DNA of 26,639 nucleotides from Paramacrobiotus richtersi (lineage: Eukaryota; Tardigrada; Eutardigrada; Parachela; Macrobiotidae), in assembly GCA_034698045.1 (NCBI GenBank), contig JAQGAU010000529.1, positions 1 through 26,639 on the forward strand, read 5' to 3'. Each line of letters begins with the position of its first letter. Within the stretch, counting starts at the first letter, position 1. Below the pieces are notes generated by a model. The model did no database searches, was not told the DNA's origin, and saw only the letters and a list, made by a program, of their open reading frames with translations. A program made the translations under genes and the position numbers. This document shows, in pieces, positions 1-10,945 of the stretch.

Positions 1-811
1 TCAGCAGAAACGAAATGATAACAATCGTCACCGGTACCATTTGTTCAAACTCGGGAACAATAAAAAGTATGTTGTCTATATGTGCAGATACACCAGAGAT
101 GATTACTTAAGGTTTTCATAAACACCTTGTTCTTCATAAAATAACCGGCTGACTTGTGAGTGGCAGTTCCATTTATAAGATTTGCCGACGGCAGACAGTA
201 CCAAACGTGACAGAAACGTCTATGTATTGCCCTTGCAGTGGAATGGTCGCATTAAACGCTTTAAAAATTGTTAAAGCATACCCCCGGGCGGTGGCACTAT
301 TCCCCGTGAAACCTGCGATCTGACCGGAGTCCAGCCTAAACCAAGGAAATGGAAGGTTTCTTTTTGTGTATGTAGCAGGCGTTGTTGTTTGGACAGCTCG
401 AATGCTTTGGTAGTTTTTACTTCGCTAAACTGGTGAAATGGCTACGTATTACGTCATCGTTTATCGACCGAAGCGAAGCGGAGGTCCTCTATACTCAGCC
501 GAAACTGATTTCATGCATGTTGTGTATTTATCGGTCGGTCGGTCGGTCTATCATGAAATAAAATACCTCTAAATATTTAATAAATAATGTTACTAATTAA
601 TATTAACAAAACTAAATAATATTAAAAACTTTGAACAATGCTAGACAATATTAAATGGTTAATTCTGGTTTTCCGCTTCGGTCTCCTTAGTGCAGTCTCC
701 GGTTAGTGCACTTACCGAGTTTTAATTTTCATTGGCTTTTTCCGGTAATTAGATCTGAAGGAGTGTTCTGCTCTGAATTACTTTAACTGCTTTTCCATAA
801 CACTCATCTAC
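1..811. other. left flank, no gene seen
   Basis: I see no coding exon, RNA gene or recognisable element here. The stretch lies outside the large transposon. A short TCGG tetranucleotide run is annotated separately. Confidence 0.5.
531..548. repeat. (TCGG)n microsatellite
   Basis: Four and a half copies of TCGG in a row lie in the left flank, outside the transposon. It is an ordinary short simple repeat. Confidence 0.8.
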
Positions 812-1512
812 TGTACTTCGACTGATGCGGCAGGATACGGCACATAATTTACGGATCACGGGATATTGCACCATTCCCCCCAATGCTTTTGCTGCAGAGG
901 GAAATCATATTGACATGGGGGTAATCACTGCGTTAGCACAAACCCGTCTTCGCAACGCCACGCTTTTTGTGCCTCGAAATCTGTCAAAAGTGAAACAGTT
1001 CCCGTTTCTGTTACCCTGAGTCAATCTTGCCCAACGATGGACCAAAAGAAAGCAAAAAATCTGCTGAGAATTATGATGCCAGGCAACTGCGGATTCATGA
1101 ATGTTGAAGGAAATAAGGAGCAACTGTACTTAGCATGGATCCTTACGGCAGGAGCCAGAACCGTTGGAAGTTGCGTTCGTAGAAACGCACGGTATCCGCA
1201 AACGCAGTTGAATATCCTTCAGCGGCAATGAAACTGGACTTGTTCGATATCAAAATTCTCAACAGATTTTGCGCTTTCTTTTGGTCCATCGTCGGGCAAG
1301 ATTGACTCAGGATAAAGGAAACGGAAAGTGTTTCAGTTTTGACAGATTTCAAGGCACAAAAAGCGTGGCGTTGTGAAGACGGCTTTGTGCTGACGCAGTG
1401 ATTTCCCCCCACGTTAATATGATTTCCCTCTATAGCAAAAGCAATAGGGGGAGGGGTGCAATAACCCGTGATCCGTAAATTATGTGCCATATCCTGCCGC
1501 AGCAGTCGAAGT
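812..1512. mobile_element. foldback (hairpin) element, non-coding
   Basis: Two long arms, about 812-1128 and 1200-1512, are inverted copies of each other with roughly 85-90 percent identity over the outer 260 bp. The inner part is weaker and the loop is about 70 bp. Both arms share features such as TACGGATCACGGG near the outer end and GGACCAAAAGAAAGC further in. The structure fits a foldback or MITE-type non-autonomous DNA element. Small open frames run along both arms (a 64-aa frame on plus, a 115-aa frame on minus) but are mirror images and resemble no family I know. No target duplication is clear. It sits outside the giant element, 700 bp from its left end. Confidence 0.75.
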
Positions 1513-2228
1513 ATGTAGAAACAGGACTGTCGAAGACAGTTAGTGAACTTCTCAGGTTAGTGTGCTCTTCCATCACAGCGGTCATCCGGGCACAAACTGA
1601 AGTTCGGTAGTTGTCTCTTACGGTGTCTTGCGACCTGTTACGCAGCTGTGTGCAATTTTCGACTTCCGACTAAAATACTTTCATAAATGTTTTCCGGACC
1701 TGTTACACGCTAGGATATTGCAGAGGAAAAATTGTGAACGTGTTTTTAGCAAATCACAGCGTATCACCAATGCCGCCACCCGTACACGCCTCGCTTCCTT
1801 CGGTGGAAAGCAGTTTTGTGTGGGCCCAGTCAACGTTTTTGTTTACGATTGCCTTTTCTGTGCATCTGCTAGAATTAGTTTCTGGGGATACATACAGACT
1901 ACACCAAAAAACAGAACGGTAAACATATTATGCATATATCATTCGGCAAACCTACAATTCAGCAAGAACGCATAATTAGTCTACTATAATTCTTCATAAT
2001 ATGCTATAGTAATTCTTTGCTGTTCCAAGTGCCGTTGTGTATGGTTTTGTTGGCTGAAGTGCAGGAAGCAAGAACAGTGTAATCCTTGGCTTGGCGATTA
2101 ATCAGTATTATTCAGCCTCACATGGATACCATCCCCTGCCCGATCCGAAAACCAAGGAGTGCTTATCATGATTTTCCAGAGTAAACTGTGAGGCGGACTT
2201 ACTGGAGAATCTGTAGTGTAAGCCTACA
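1513..2228. other. left flank between foldback and giant element, no gene seen
   Basis: No convincing gene, RNA or repeat is visible. The open frames here (up to 115 codons) show no recognisable motif. Confidence 0.45.
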
Positions 2229-2237
2229 ACTTAAAGT
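2229..2237. repeat. left 9-bp target site duplication of the giant MULE
   Basis: ACTTAAAGT stands directly before the left terminus. The matching ACTTTAAGT follows the right terminus, giving 8 of 9 identity on the same strand with the difference at the central base. Nine bp is the usual MULE duplication length. The word is close to palindromic, so it also extends the inverted repeat to a perfect 27 bp. The exact end of the element is therefore ambiguous by nine bases. Confidence 0.7.
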
Positions 2238-2310
2238 TGTATTCATACTTCGAGTCTGTCGCGAAAGACTTCCGAAAGACAGCAAAAGTCTGTAGAAGTA
2301 TGAATGCAAC
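2236..2310. repeat. terminal hairpin at left end
   Basis: GTTGTATTCATACTTC (2236-2251) pairs with GAAGTATGAATGCAAC (2295-2310), 15 of 16 positions, with a 43-base loop. The terminal sequence is thus repeated in inverted form inside its own end. This could be a secondary transposase contact site. Confidence 0.7.
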
Positions 2311-2311
2311 G

Positions 2312-2456
2312 AAAAGACGTCTTTTTAAAAACGTTTTTCGTAAGTTTTTTTACCACTCATACTCGGCACAGACTCGGAGTCTTTCGACGATCTGCAGACG
2401 TCTTTCCGTGTTTTTCATGAGTATGCAATGTGCATTCTTCAACAGACGTCTGTTGA
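2312..2456. promoter_or_regulatory. cluster of three AGACGTCT palindromes
   Basis: AGACGTCT occurs at 2315-2322, 2397-2404 and 2444-2451. The first lies in a perfect 14-bp palindrome (2312-2325), the third in a perfect 18-bp palindrome (2439-2456). Palindromic words clustered within 220 bp of a transposon end are candidate protein-binding sites. I saw no equivalent cluster at the right end. Confidence 0.5.
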
Positions 2457-2710
2457 GTTCTGGCGAATCAGAACTAGTACAAGGGCATTCCCTCATTTGT
2501 ACTTGATCGCTATTGTGATTGTGATATTTTTGTGATATGTTATTGTGATATTTTGAGTTCCGATATTCAGCTGATTATGTTTAATGCGTGGTATCAACAA
2601 TCGGTACATGGTCAAAAAACATGCTGATTGGTACAGGAAGGCAGAGCCAAAAATCTTCAAAATTTACGTGAGCACAGTTCCAAATTTTAGCGGATATAAC
2701 CGGAAATAAT

Positions 2711-2920
2711 GTCCCGCGGACCCGAAATAAAAGCCCTACCCGGATCCGGAATATTTGTCCTGCCCGGATCCGGAATATTTGCCCTGCCCGGATCCGGTAT
2801 AAGTGCCCCGCACGGATGCGGAATATGTGACCTTTTTGTAACTAGTATAACTGCCCTGCACGGAACGGGAATAAATGCCCTTCCTTGATTCGGAAGAGAT
2901 GCCCTGGTCCGAAATAAGTT
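2711..2920. repeat. tandem repeat with CCCGGATCCGG core
   Basis: About seven imperfect units of roughly 28-32 bp, built on a core like GCCCGGATCCGGAATAT, lie in tandem. Central units are nearly identical and outer units degrade. The corresponding part of the right terminal repeat lacks them. Confidence 0.8.
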
Positions 2921-3560
2921 ATATATTTTGTTAAAACATCTGAAAGATCAGTAGCGATAAGGCGGAGGAACCAGTAAGGGAGGAAATAGAATGAAGGCCA
3001 TGACTGGAGCGGATGAGGGCAAGAAGGGCGTAAGCAGGCGTCTGGGATAATCATGGTCAAAACGTTTAAGACCAGACTGCAGCCAAATCGAAAGTATTGC
3101 GGCGAATAGTGCCTTTGCATCAACAAAAACATTGGACAACGTCTACTAAATGCTTTTGAATGTGAAAAGATGGATATACGTAGTCCCATTGTCAGTTTGT
3201 GCGCGCAAGTAGCGGATGTTAGGTAATATGGTCAAAACGTTTAAACAGAGATACTTCCCCCAAAACCGTCGTCTCTATCTAATGTGCATGGACGGTATAC
3301 CAGTAAATGAGCAGAAATATATGCACAGAGATGCCATGTGCAGCGGGAAACGGTGTCCTTACTAAGCCTACACCTTTAGTAGGAATAGGAACCAGGAATT
3401 AGGACTAGTATGTAGGGAAGGAATGCCATTTGTAGGGACAGTCGTAGGAATACCAGTAGAAATATGAAATGAATTCTAAGAATAGGAAATGTGTGATTTC
3501 AGAAGGAAGAGTGTTCCTGGATCACTACCTGTAGCATTAGTGAAAAGAAACTAGCTATAG

Positions 3561-4455
3561 CTTTTGAAGTGGCAGTCGTGCGGCATATTTTTACAGTGAC
3601 GGAAGGTCATCCGATTGTGAGACTTGCTAGATCATTATACATATCTGTAGTTGATGTTTGTGATAAACATGAGTTATTGTCGCAAAACAATCGGGAATTT
3701 TGTCATCAAAGCTGCCTAACATTTGTTCAACTGAACCAGGGCCCAGATGTCGCGCTGGAACCACGAACGGCGGTCAAAAACAGCAGCGAACTGCACTCTT
3801 GACCATTTAATGGGTTATTATAAATACAACGAGTTGGGTGCCCGCTAGCGTTCGTAAACCCGGACCCTTACCTACACGTGAAAATAAAATCATATAGAAA
3901 ATATGCATAACTTAAGGAGTTTTGTGTTGGTTCGGGTTGTCGCTGTATTACACTGGTACATGACTGGTCAGTATCGACTTCCGTCGTGTAGCAAAAGCGG
4001 AAGTAACAGCAAAAGTGGTCAAATAACGTCGGTGGACTGCGATCATGAATAGCGGGTGACCAGCAGCATTTTTTACAAGATTTAATGACTTATATATGCT
4101 ATCATACAGCGAGTTTGTCCCAGCTGAATTTGTTGGTAATTGTTGAGCGATTTCTTGTATAGTAAACCCTCAAGGACTGTTAAAACCCAACAGGGCCCAA
4201 ATCGTCCTCTTTAGTGATCAGGGGTAGATCAAAAACCGGTCAAATTTTAGTAGTAATTTTTCAACTGCAACGCAACATTGGTATTTTGACTTGAAACTCA
4301 ACAACAATGCTATACTCGCTAAAGGGAGGTCACACTGTCTTAATTTTGGTCACTCACCATGCCATTCAGCGTGTATGGGCGTTACTGGGATAACGGCGTA
4401 AGTGCATTTGACTTTGCCACCCCAATATTAGCCGCTGCGTAAAAACAATACTATA
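3561..4455. other. element interior, no gene seen
   Basis: No coding exon with motif support and no clear repeat. The 77-codon frame at 3569-3802 shows no recognisable feature. Confidence 0.45.
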
Positions 4456-4489
4456 CAAGCCACAGCGACGCTTCGCGTCGCCGGGCTTG
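4456..4489. repeat. GC-rich two-stage hairpin
   Basis: Outer arms CAAGCC (4456-4461) and GGCTTG (4484-4489) flank a perfect inner stem GCGACGC (4465-4471) / GCGTCGC (4475-4481) with a TTC loop. It stands out from the AT-rich surroundings. Confidence 0.65.
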
Positions 4490-4866
4490 GATTACTCGCC
4501 ACTGTTTTTCTGGTACGTTCTTCTGGTCACAGTATTTTTGAGCTTGTTTTCTGGCTTTCCAGTGCTACGTTCTTGTAGGTTTAGTACTAATACTGCCTTT
4601 ACGCGCATGCCGACTCCTACCGCTACGTCGCGAAACGGGAAGCAAACCTGTATCTAGTGCACCAGTATGGATACCATTTTTAAATATCGGTTTTTATTTA
4701 GTACACTTTTAGGTTAACTGCCCCATTTAAATCTGATTTGCTGTTACTTGCCATTTTTAACTTTCAAAACCACTTATGGTTTAGTTTAGTCCAACATCTG
4801 GCTTTTGAATTTTGCCCTTGGGTTTCATCCTGATCTGTAGTTTAATCTATTGCCTAGAATTTTACT
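4490..4866. other. element interior, no gene seen
   Basis: Nothing recognisable; no supported gene, RNA or repeat. Confidence 0.45.
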
Positions 4867-5275
4867 TTGTTGATTATAATTATGATCAAAACTATGATTA
4901 AAATTATGATTGTAATTATGATTATGAATATGATTTTAATTATGATTATAATTATGATTATAATTATGAGTATAATTATGATTACAACTAATTATGACTA
5001 CAATTATGATTATAACTATGATTATAATTATGATTACAATTTTGATTATAACTATGATTATAATTAGGATTACAATTTTGATTATAACTATGATTATGAT
5101 TAGGATTACAATTATGACTATGATTAAAATTATAATCATAACTATGATTATGATTATATTTAGAATTAGGATTACAACTGTGATAATAATTAGGATTATA
5201 GGTTTGGTTATAACTATGATTATAACTCTAATTACAATTATAATTATGATTAAAGTTGTGATTATAATAATGACC
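4867..5275. repeat. AT-rich minisatellite, ATTATGATTATA-type units
   Basis: About 400 bp of imperfect 6- and 12-bp units (ATTATGATTATA and variants with ACT, ACA or AGG changes). Long open frames on both strands here give only Ile/Met/Thr or Asn/Tyr/Asp runs and are products of the repeat, not genes. Such a tract melts easily. Confidence 0.9.
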
Positions 5276-6135
5276 GTACCTATTATATTATATTATTCAT
5301 TATACTTGATTGTCAATCAGCTAAAAGCGTGAACTAGCGGCAGCTTTTAATAATTTCTGTTACAGTAGGAACTTAATTGCAATTGCGGAACACTGCTGCT
5401 GGTTTGTTATGCAGCATAACTTATGCCAACCAAGAAAATATACCGAATATGCATACTACCTACTGTATTAAACCATGTGGATTACTCTTGCTTGCAGTTT
5501 AATAATTGCAACTTATTTAACACTCTACAGTTAGGTAATACACTGGATTGTTATTTAACCATACAGCTGGTAGTATTGTGTTCGATAATATACTAATTGG
5601 TCTTGGCAACCAAGGAGAGTGATTCGATAACGCTGTTTTCTGGTTAACCGCGCGCACTACGGTTGTGACCCAAACTTAAGCAGTTTCTATTCGCTGTGCC
5701 TTCAGCAGATAAATATTTAAATGGCAGTACGATAAACAGGAAGTTGCACAAATCATCCAAAATGTGCAGTGAATATGGAAACATTTCAGAATTAAGCGAT
5801 GCCATCATGATATGGTTTATGTTAAAACAAAGCTTTTTTAGAAATCTGATCTGGGTTGAATTGTGATTAGTCCCATCAAAAATTATTGGAGACTCAGCTT
5901 TTATGCAGGTCACAAGTAGGAAACTTTTGCATAGTTGAACTGCCTGCGGGTAAGGACCACTAAAACTTTCAAACTGTCAAGTCGAAGTACCAATGGCGCT
6001 AAAAAAAACAAAGATAGGGCATTTACGTGCTGTTGTTAGTGGGTGCAAAATTGTTACGCCAAAAACGTCTTCCAGTTCCGTTTTAATAATAAAGTTTTAC
6101 AAAAATAATTGCTGAAGGCTATGCGCACCAGTTTT
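5276..6135. other. element interior, no gene seen
   Basis: No supported gene. The 89-codon minus-strand frame at 5644-5913 has no recognised motif. Confidence 0.45.
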
Positions 6136-6178
6136 CGAAAAAAATGGAATTTATGAAATGGAATTCCATTATTTTTCG
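6136..6178. repeat. AT-rich hairpin
   Basis: Arms near 6136-6150 (CGAAAAAAATGGAAT) and 6163-6178 (ATTCCATTATTTTTCG) pair with one indel. Inside is a perfect 14-bp palindrome AATGGAATTCCATT at 6157-6170. Confidence 0.6.
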
Positions 6179-6294
6179 GTAATATTATTTTAGAGCTGAT
6201 TGTGTAAATGTTCAGATAATTCGTTTCAGTGTTGATTTGGTTAACTTATTATTCGGTATTAATTTTATGTTATTGTGTTTCATTGCTTTTAGCG

Positions 6295-6539
6295 GTGTTA
6301 GTGAAAATGTGAAGGGTCACGTGTTATTTACATTAGTACGGCGATTAGTACGGCGAAAAACAGATAGTTTGTGCATTTGTCATTAGTTTCCTGGTCTTGT
6401 GAAATTGTGAGTGATCACGTGGTACCAGGGTACTTGACTTTGCTGACTTGTACTTTTGTGAGCCCGCGGAAAGTGTGTATTTACGAAATATTCTTGCTGT
6501 GTTACTGTGTTCGTGTGAAACTGTGAATGGTCACGTGCT
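6295..6539. promoter_or_regulatory. three spaced repeats ending in CACGTG
   Basis: Three imperfect ~25-bp copies of a GTGAAANTGTGAN(3-4)TCACGTG word lie near 6299-6323, 6397-6421 and 6512-6537, about 100 and 115 bp apart. Each ends in the palindrome CACGTG (E-box type). They may be protein-binding iterons or a leftover dispersed repeat. Confidence 0.55.
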
Positions 6540-7707
6540 CCACATTTAGTCTCCTTGTAGCATTGACGGGAGACTAAACATCAAGCAGCCGATTGATGTG
6601 GGCGCAAAATATGTCAAGTTGGTAAAGGGTAGCATTACCCTTGGTAGTCTCGCCATAGTCCTGAGACCTGCGTGTAGTTTATTTTATAAGTATGCTAGTA
6701 CGCAACGGACACCACAGACGGTAAATAAGATGCTGGACAAATGCTGGAGTACGAATGTGCCTGAATAGAATAAAAATTCCACTTTTGTTAGCGCTTTCTG
6801 GTGGCTACCGTAAACACAACTTTATGACGAATTTGTATTATTACGATGATTTGTTTTGGTTGCGACATGACATGTGGAACAAAAGACAGATGCTGCGCAA
6901 ACTACAAAGATCATGACACCTGCTTTGATAGCACCGACTGCGCGTTGCAGGTTCTCCCGAATGTATAATATCAAAATATATTCTTCTCTGTCATGTCGTG
7001 CAGCTAGTAGGTATGACCATATCGATTAATTCTGTGTTTATTCCACGAACATGATAACATGATACAAATTTTTTTTTTGTGGAATTGTATTGCTGTATCG
7101 TATTTCGTTTGTATTAGCACAGTGTGCAATAAGTACATTTGCAAGCATGTTTTTCCAGTTTCTGCAGTATCCTAAGAAATGCATGTAAATGGATGTAGAT
7201 TTGAAACCGGCATCACAGCAAAATTGATCTTTACGGTATTCGTTAATGTTGAATGTACATATCAAATGACGCAAATGACGATATTTAATGACCGAATCGT
7301 TGGCAGTGTTAACTCTCGCCGAATGGGCTTATCGCTTTATGTTTGTTCACACAACTATGTGATCTAACGTACGCAGTTTCCTGATAAATGCGTAGAATGA
7401 TTATAGGCGTGATTTTGATAACGGAGGTGTATGTTCACTCGTAATGCTATCAAAGGAACGGAAGCGAATAGCCCACGAAGCATGCACTGCGATTGCAGAA
7501 GACATATAATAGGAACATATAATTAAACGAAAACAAAAGAACAAAAAACCAAAACAACCAGCGAAACAACAAACTAGAACGAAACAACTAACCAAAAATT
7601 ACAGTAATAACGCGCAGTATGGTAAGAAGCACGTTATGTAAATTGCAGGGAAACATAAGCTGTTCGGCAAAATAATGCAAAAAAAGGCGCGAACGTGCTA
7701 AACATGG
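6540..7707. other. region downstream of the ATPase gene, no gene seen
   Basis: No supported exon on either strand and no canonical AATAAA close to the ATPase stop on the minus strand. Small frames (60-78 codons) show no motif. Confidence 0.45.
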
Positions 7708-10700
7708 TCATTCTTCCCCTTCACTTGGACTGCTGTCGTAATCTAATGAAACCAGACGTTTCTTACGTGCCGGTTCCTGTTCGTCTTCAGCCTGCGACGC
7801 TTCAGTCTCGGAAGAGTAAAAAACTGTTGTTTCCTCTTCTTCGTCACTGCTGCTCTCGGCAACATTTGATGCTGGATTTGCCGAATAAGGGCTGTGTTGT
7901 TCGTAAAGAGTGACCTTCTTCCCTAACTTTGGCTTCTGCGATGGACGAATTGAGCTGTTTTCTTGATACTGCTCTTCATACTCATCAACAGTCAGTTCGA
8001 GTGCAGTCAGTGCTAAAACCAAGGCATCTGATGGAGGAGGCTTGTAGTAAACATCCTCAACGGAAGTATGATCACCGCGCTGAATTTTCATTTCGACAAT
8101 CTGCCCTAATCCCATCTGCTGCAGTTTTTTGGCAACTTTAAAAAACTGCTTTGGTTCAGCAAACGAAAACTTATTACGCTGTCGTGTAGCTTCGGAAACA
8201 ACCGCAGGCGTCAAAACCTTCCCGGGTACCATCAACATTTCCGCCTCTTCGGAGCAGAACACTTTGTTGACTGTGAAAAGCTTCAGAACCTTTTTGCTGG
8301 TGTGGACATATGAGATCGCCCGCTCGAGAGTTTGTAACGAAATATCTAACGGAATCTCAATTAACCCCAGATCGCGAAAGCTGATAAGCGCGCTCTCCAA
8401 CACGTGCAGGATTAAGCTGACCTTCAAGATTAACTCTTCGTCTTTAGCAGAAGACATCATGCCCTGCGGTTTTCGTCGTCTACCGATAGCCTCTCGTCTA
8501 GCTTTTTTCAGCTGAGCTACCTCTTCGGAAAATTTCAAGAACCGTTCTAGCGCTTCCTTTGACAATACTAAGTTCAGCATGTCGGACAGATCTTCACAAA
8601 AATCGAATAGAGCTCGAAATGTCGATGTAATGTCAAACGGAGGTTCCGACTTCAGAAGCTTTTGTTGCAAGCAGGTTCTTGCATCCACGACATCATCCCC
8701 GACCACAGTAAACAGCCAACGTTCCTGCAAAAGCAAGTTAAATCACAATTGGAACACAGGACCAAGATTACTTCGTTATATCAGATCCGCTATTAGATCC
8801 GTTACAAATCAGACCTAACATTTCTCCGTTTTTAGTATATGAATATATATGATTATATTTCTCCCTTTTTCAGTACATGTTTTTTTGGTTGTCAATTTTA
8901 AAAACAATTTTAAAATAATTAAGACATGTTTTAAAATCTGATTTTCATGTAAACAATTTCTATGTACAGATAAAAATTTCAGCAAGTTTTTAGAGGATAG
9001 CTTCAACAGGAGGCGTTTAGTACACGGATAACGGGTTTTGTTTTCAAATATTTCTCAGGGACCGTGCAACAGCCGGCTGCTGCGTCCAGAATTTAGTATT
9101 AAAATTAAATCAGAAATAAAATAATTGAAACAGAAATTCAATTTTTTGTTTAATTATTAGTAACAAACCGAAAGAGCGGCCGCTGCGCACAAATATGTAC
9201 TATTTTGCTATAATTGAAAGAAATGCTAAATTCTTGTGAACTAATCATAATGCAATTGTGAAAGTGATTGATCTGTATCTGATGTTTCGAGAAAGATTAA
9301 GCTTTGGATGATATAAATTTACTATTTAAATTTGGACTACCTTCAGTCCTTCGCCGCCCATCCAGGTTTCAATCATAGTCGCCAAGGTTGGCGGATGAAT
9401 AGCGCCGTAGCAGGTAATGCACGAATCAGCTACGTCAAAGCTTGTGGCTTTTGAGTAAGAAGCCGTGAGCCTGCCACCACTCCATCCGGTGTTAAGGAAT
9501 GATACTGGTTCTGCTCCACCTTGACCGGTTGTAAGATCGGTGAGTATCTTGTTGAACTCATCGCCGATGATACTGCACTTTCCGTTTGTTTCCTTTATCA
9601 AACGCCGCAGGCCTAAAGGTTAATACAACAGACTGAGACATACAAATGACGTGTTAAACTTATTTTCATGACGCTTATCCCTTTAATTATCCCTTTTCCG
9701 TATCTGACACCGCTTATAGTTTTCTTGTTTCCATTAATCAAACAGTTCATGCTGTTTAGTCGTTGGAAACCAATAATTAAAAGGAATTAATTAAAAGTAA
9801 CTTCAACTTTATTAATATACTTGATTAATTTACTTGATTCATCTAATATATTTTAATTCTTGGTTTAATATTTAGTATTTTATATTTTTTCAAATTTTAT
9901 TTATTTTATTTGTTTCTGCATTGTTTTGCATTTGTTTGTTTTAATTCTACTACATAACAAGATAATTTTGTACGAAAAATTAAATACGTTACATAACTGA
10001 TTTTCATCATATTTATTTCCTACTTTGATTTTTCCAGTTTTCAAATGTGTTATATTTATGTCACATTGTTGTTTACGTAATATAATGTAATAATGTAAAG
10101 TATATATAATTATAATTTTGTCTATGACACAATAATTATGATGTCTTATAATGTTATGTATAATATAATTCTAAAAAATAAACTTTAATTTAAACTTTAA
10201 ACTTTAATTTAAACTTTAATTTAAGTATGTTTATTGAGATTGTTTATTCTTACTGGAGCCGTTTGCAGGTCGGTCGAAAATCTTCCGCTGATGTTCCATT
10301 TGTATAGCAGAAAGCGGCTTTACACAACCAGTTTCTACGGCAAACGATTTTCCACTGCCCGGTCCACCAACAGTTAACAGCATAAGAGCAGGTGTTACAT
10401 GATGGTTGATGTCCGGATGTTGTTTTATCGCAATATGACCGGCAACAACGGATGAAGTTAGTCCCATTAGTGACTGTAGCATTGCTGCTGGCTTTGTGCG
10501 GCCGTCGACGGCCCACCACTCTAGAGCTGCGCTGACATCTGGCGACACAAGGTCCTTAACGTCGTGCGCAGCGAGCCTGACCGTTCTAAGGAAAGTTTGC
10601 TCGGAGAAGTTATCCGGAGTTCCCGGATTCAAGTTCTTGCAAAAGTTTCGCGGCATTTTAAAACAGTTGCGAAATGACTGCTAGGCACGAAAGTGTGGAA

Positions 10701-10945
10701 TGAGTAACTGTCGAAGAAGAGTATTGCGTTCGATCAATATTAACGGTAAAATCGATTGAGTCGCTAATGTTTATGTGTCGCGTAGCAACTCGCTTCAAGC
10801 GTGGCTTCAGCTTACGGACAGCCAATTCGAATTCATCAGTACCCAGTTCGATTGTACATCCTGGACGCCTTATGTTATGTTGCGTGTATGTCGGTGGTGG
10901 TGTTGGTACTGTTGGTGTAATTTTCTCAATAGCCTGTAGAAGCAT
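7708..10945 (-). CDS. DUF3987-type P-loop ATPase / putative replicative helicase
   Basis: A spliced minus-strand gene. Supported exons: 10677-10254, 9612-9341 and 8724-7708 (stop TGA); junctions agree in phase, with donors GTAAGA and GTAGTC and pyrimidine-AG acceptors. A 5' exon (ATG at 10945, donor near 10745, or an acceptor at 10996) is likely but its ends are uncertain. With it the protein is about 637 aa. Walker A GGPGSGKS lies near residues 171-178, a Walker B-like IIGDEF near 223-228, then a GAIHPPTL segment and EGLK/ERWLF across an exon junction. A helical SSAKDEELILKVSLILHVLE segment follows, and this order is typical of DUF3987 proteins. The last ~60 residues are Ser/Asp/Glu-rich with a basic RKKR patch, possibly a nuclear signal. 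In phages and plasmids this family often accompanies primases, so a helicase role is inferred. It is the last gene of the element in the direction of transcription. Confidence 0.82.

Larger units (their letters stand above)
2238..3560 (+). repeat. left terminal inverted repeat (long, diverged)
   Basis: The first 18 bp match the right end perfectly in inverted orientation. Further matches keep their order and similar distance from the ends. A GCCAAAAATCT block lies at 2646 (offset about 408, against about 440 on the right). A strongly conserved ~140-bp block lies at about 3352-3493, beginning CCTACACCTTTAGTAGG at 3367 (offset 1,129, against 1,124 on the right). The middle is poorly conserved and has left-only tandem repeats. 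The inner edge, near 3560, is approximate. Confidence 0.75.

Noticed and set aside
825-1490. Similar small proteins on opposite strands (64, 64 and 115 aa)
   Set aside because: They are mirror images caused by the foldback arms; no family motif is seen.
4867-5332. Long open frames on both strands rich in Ile, Met, Thr or Asn, Tyr, Asp
   Set aside because: They are direct products of the AT-rich minisatellite and have no protein-like composition.
8129-8515. 128-codon plus-strand frame
   Set aside because: Antisense shadow of the long last exon of the ATPase gene.
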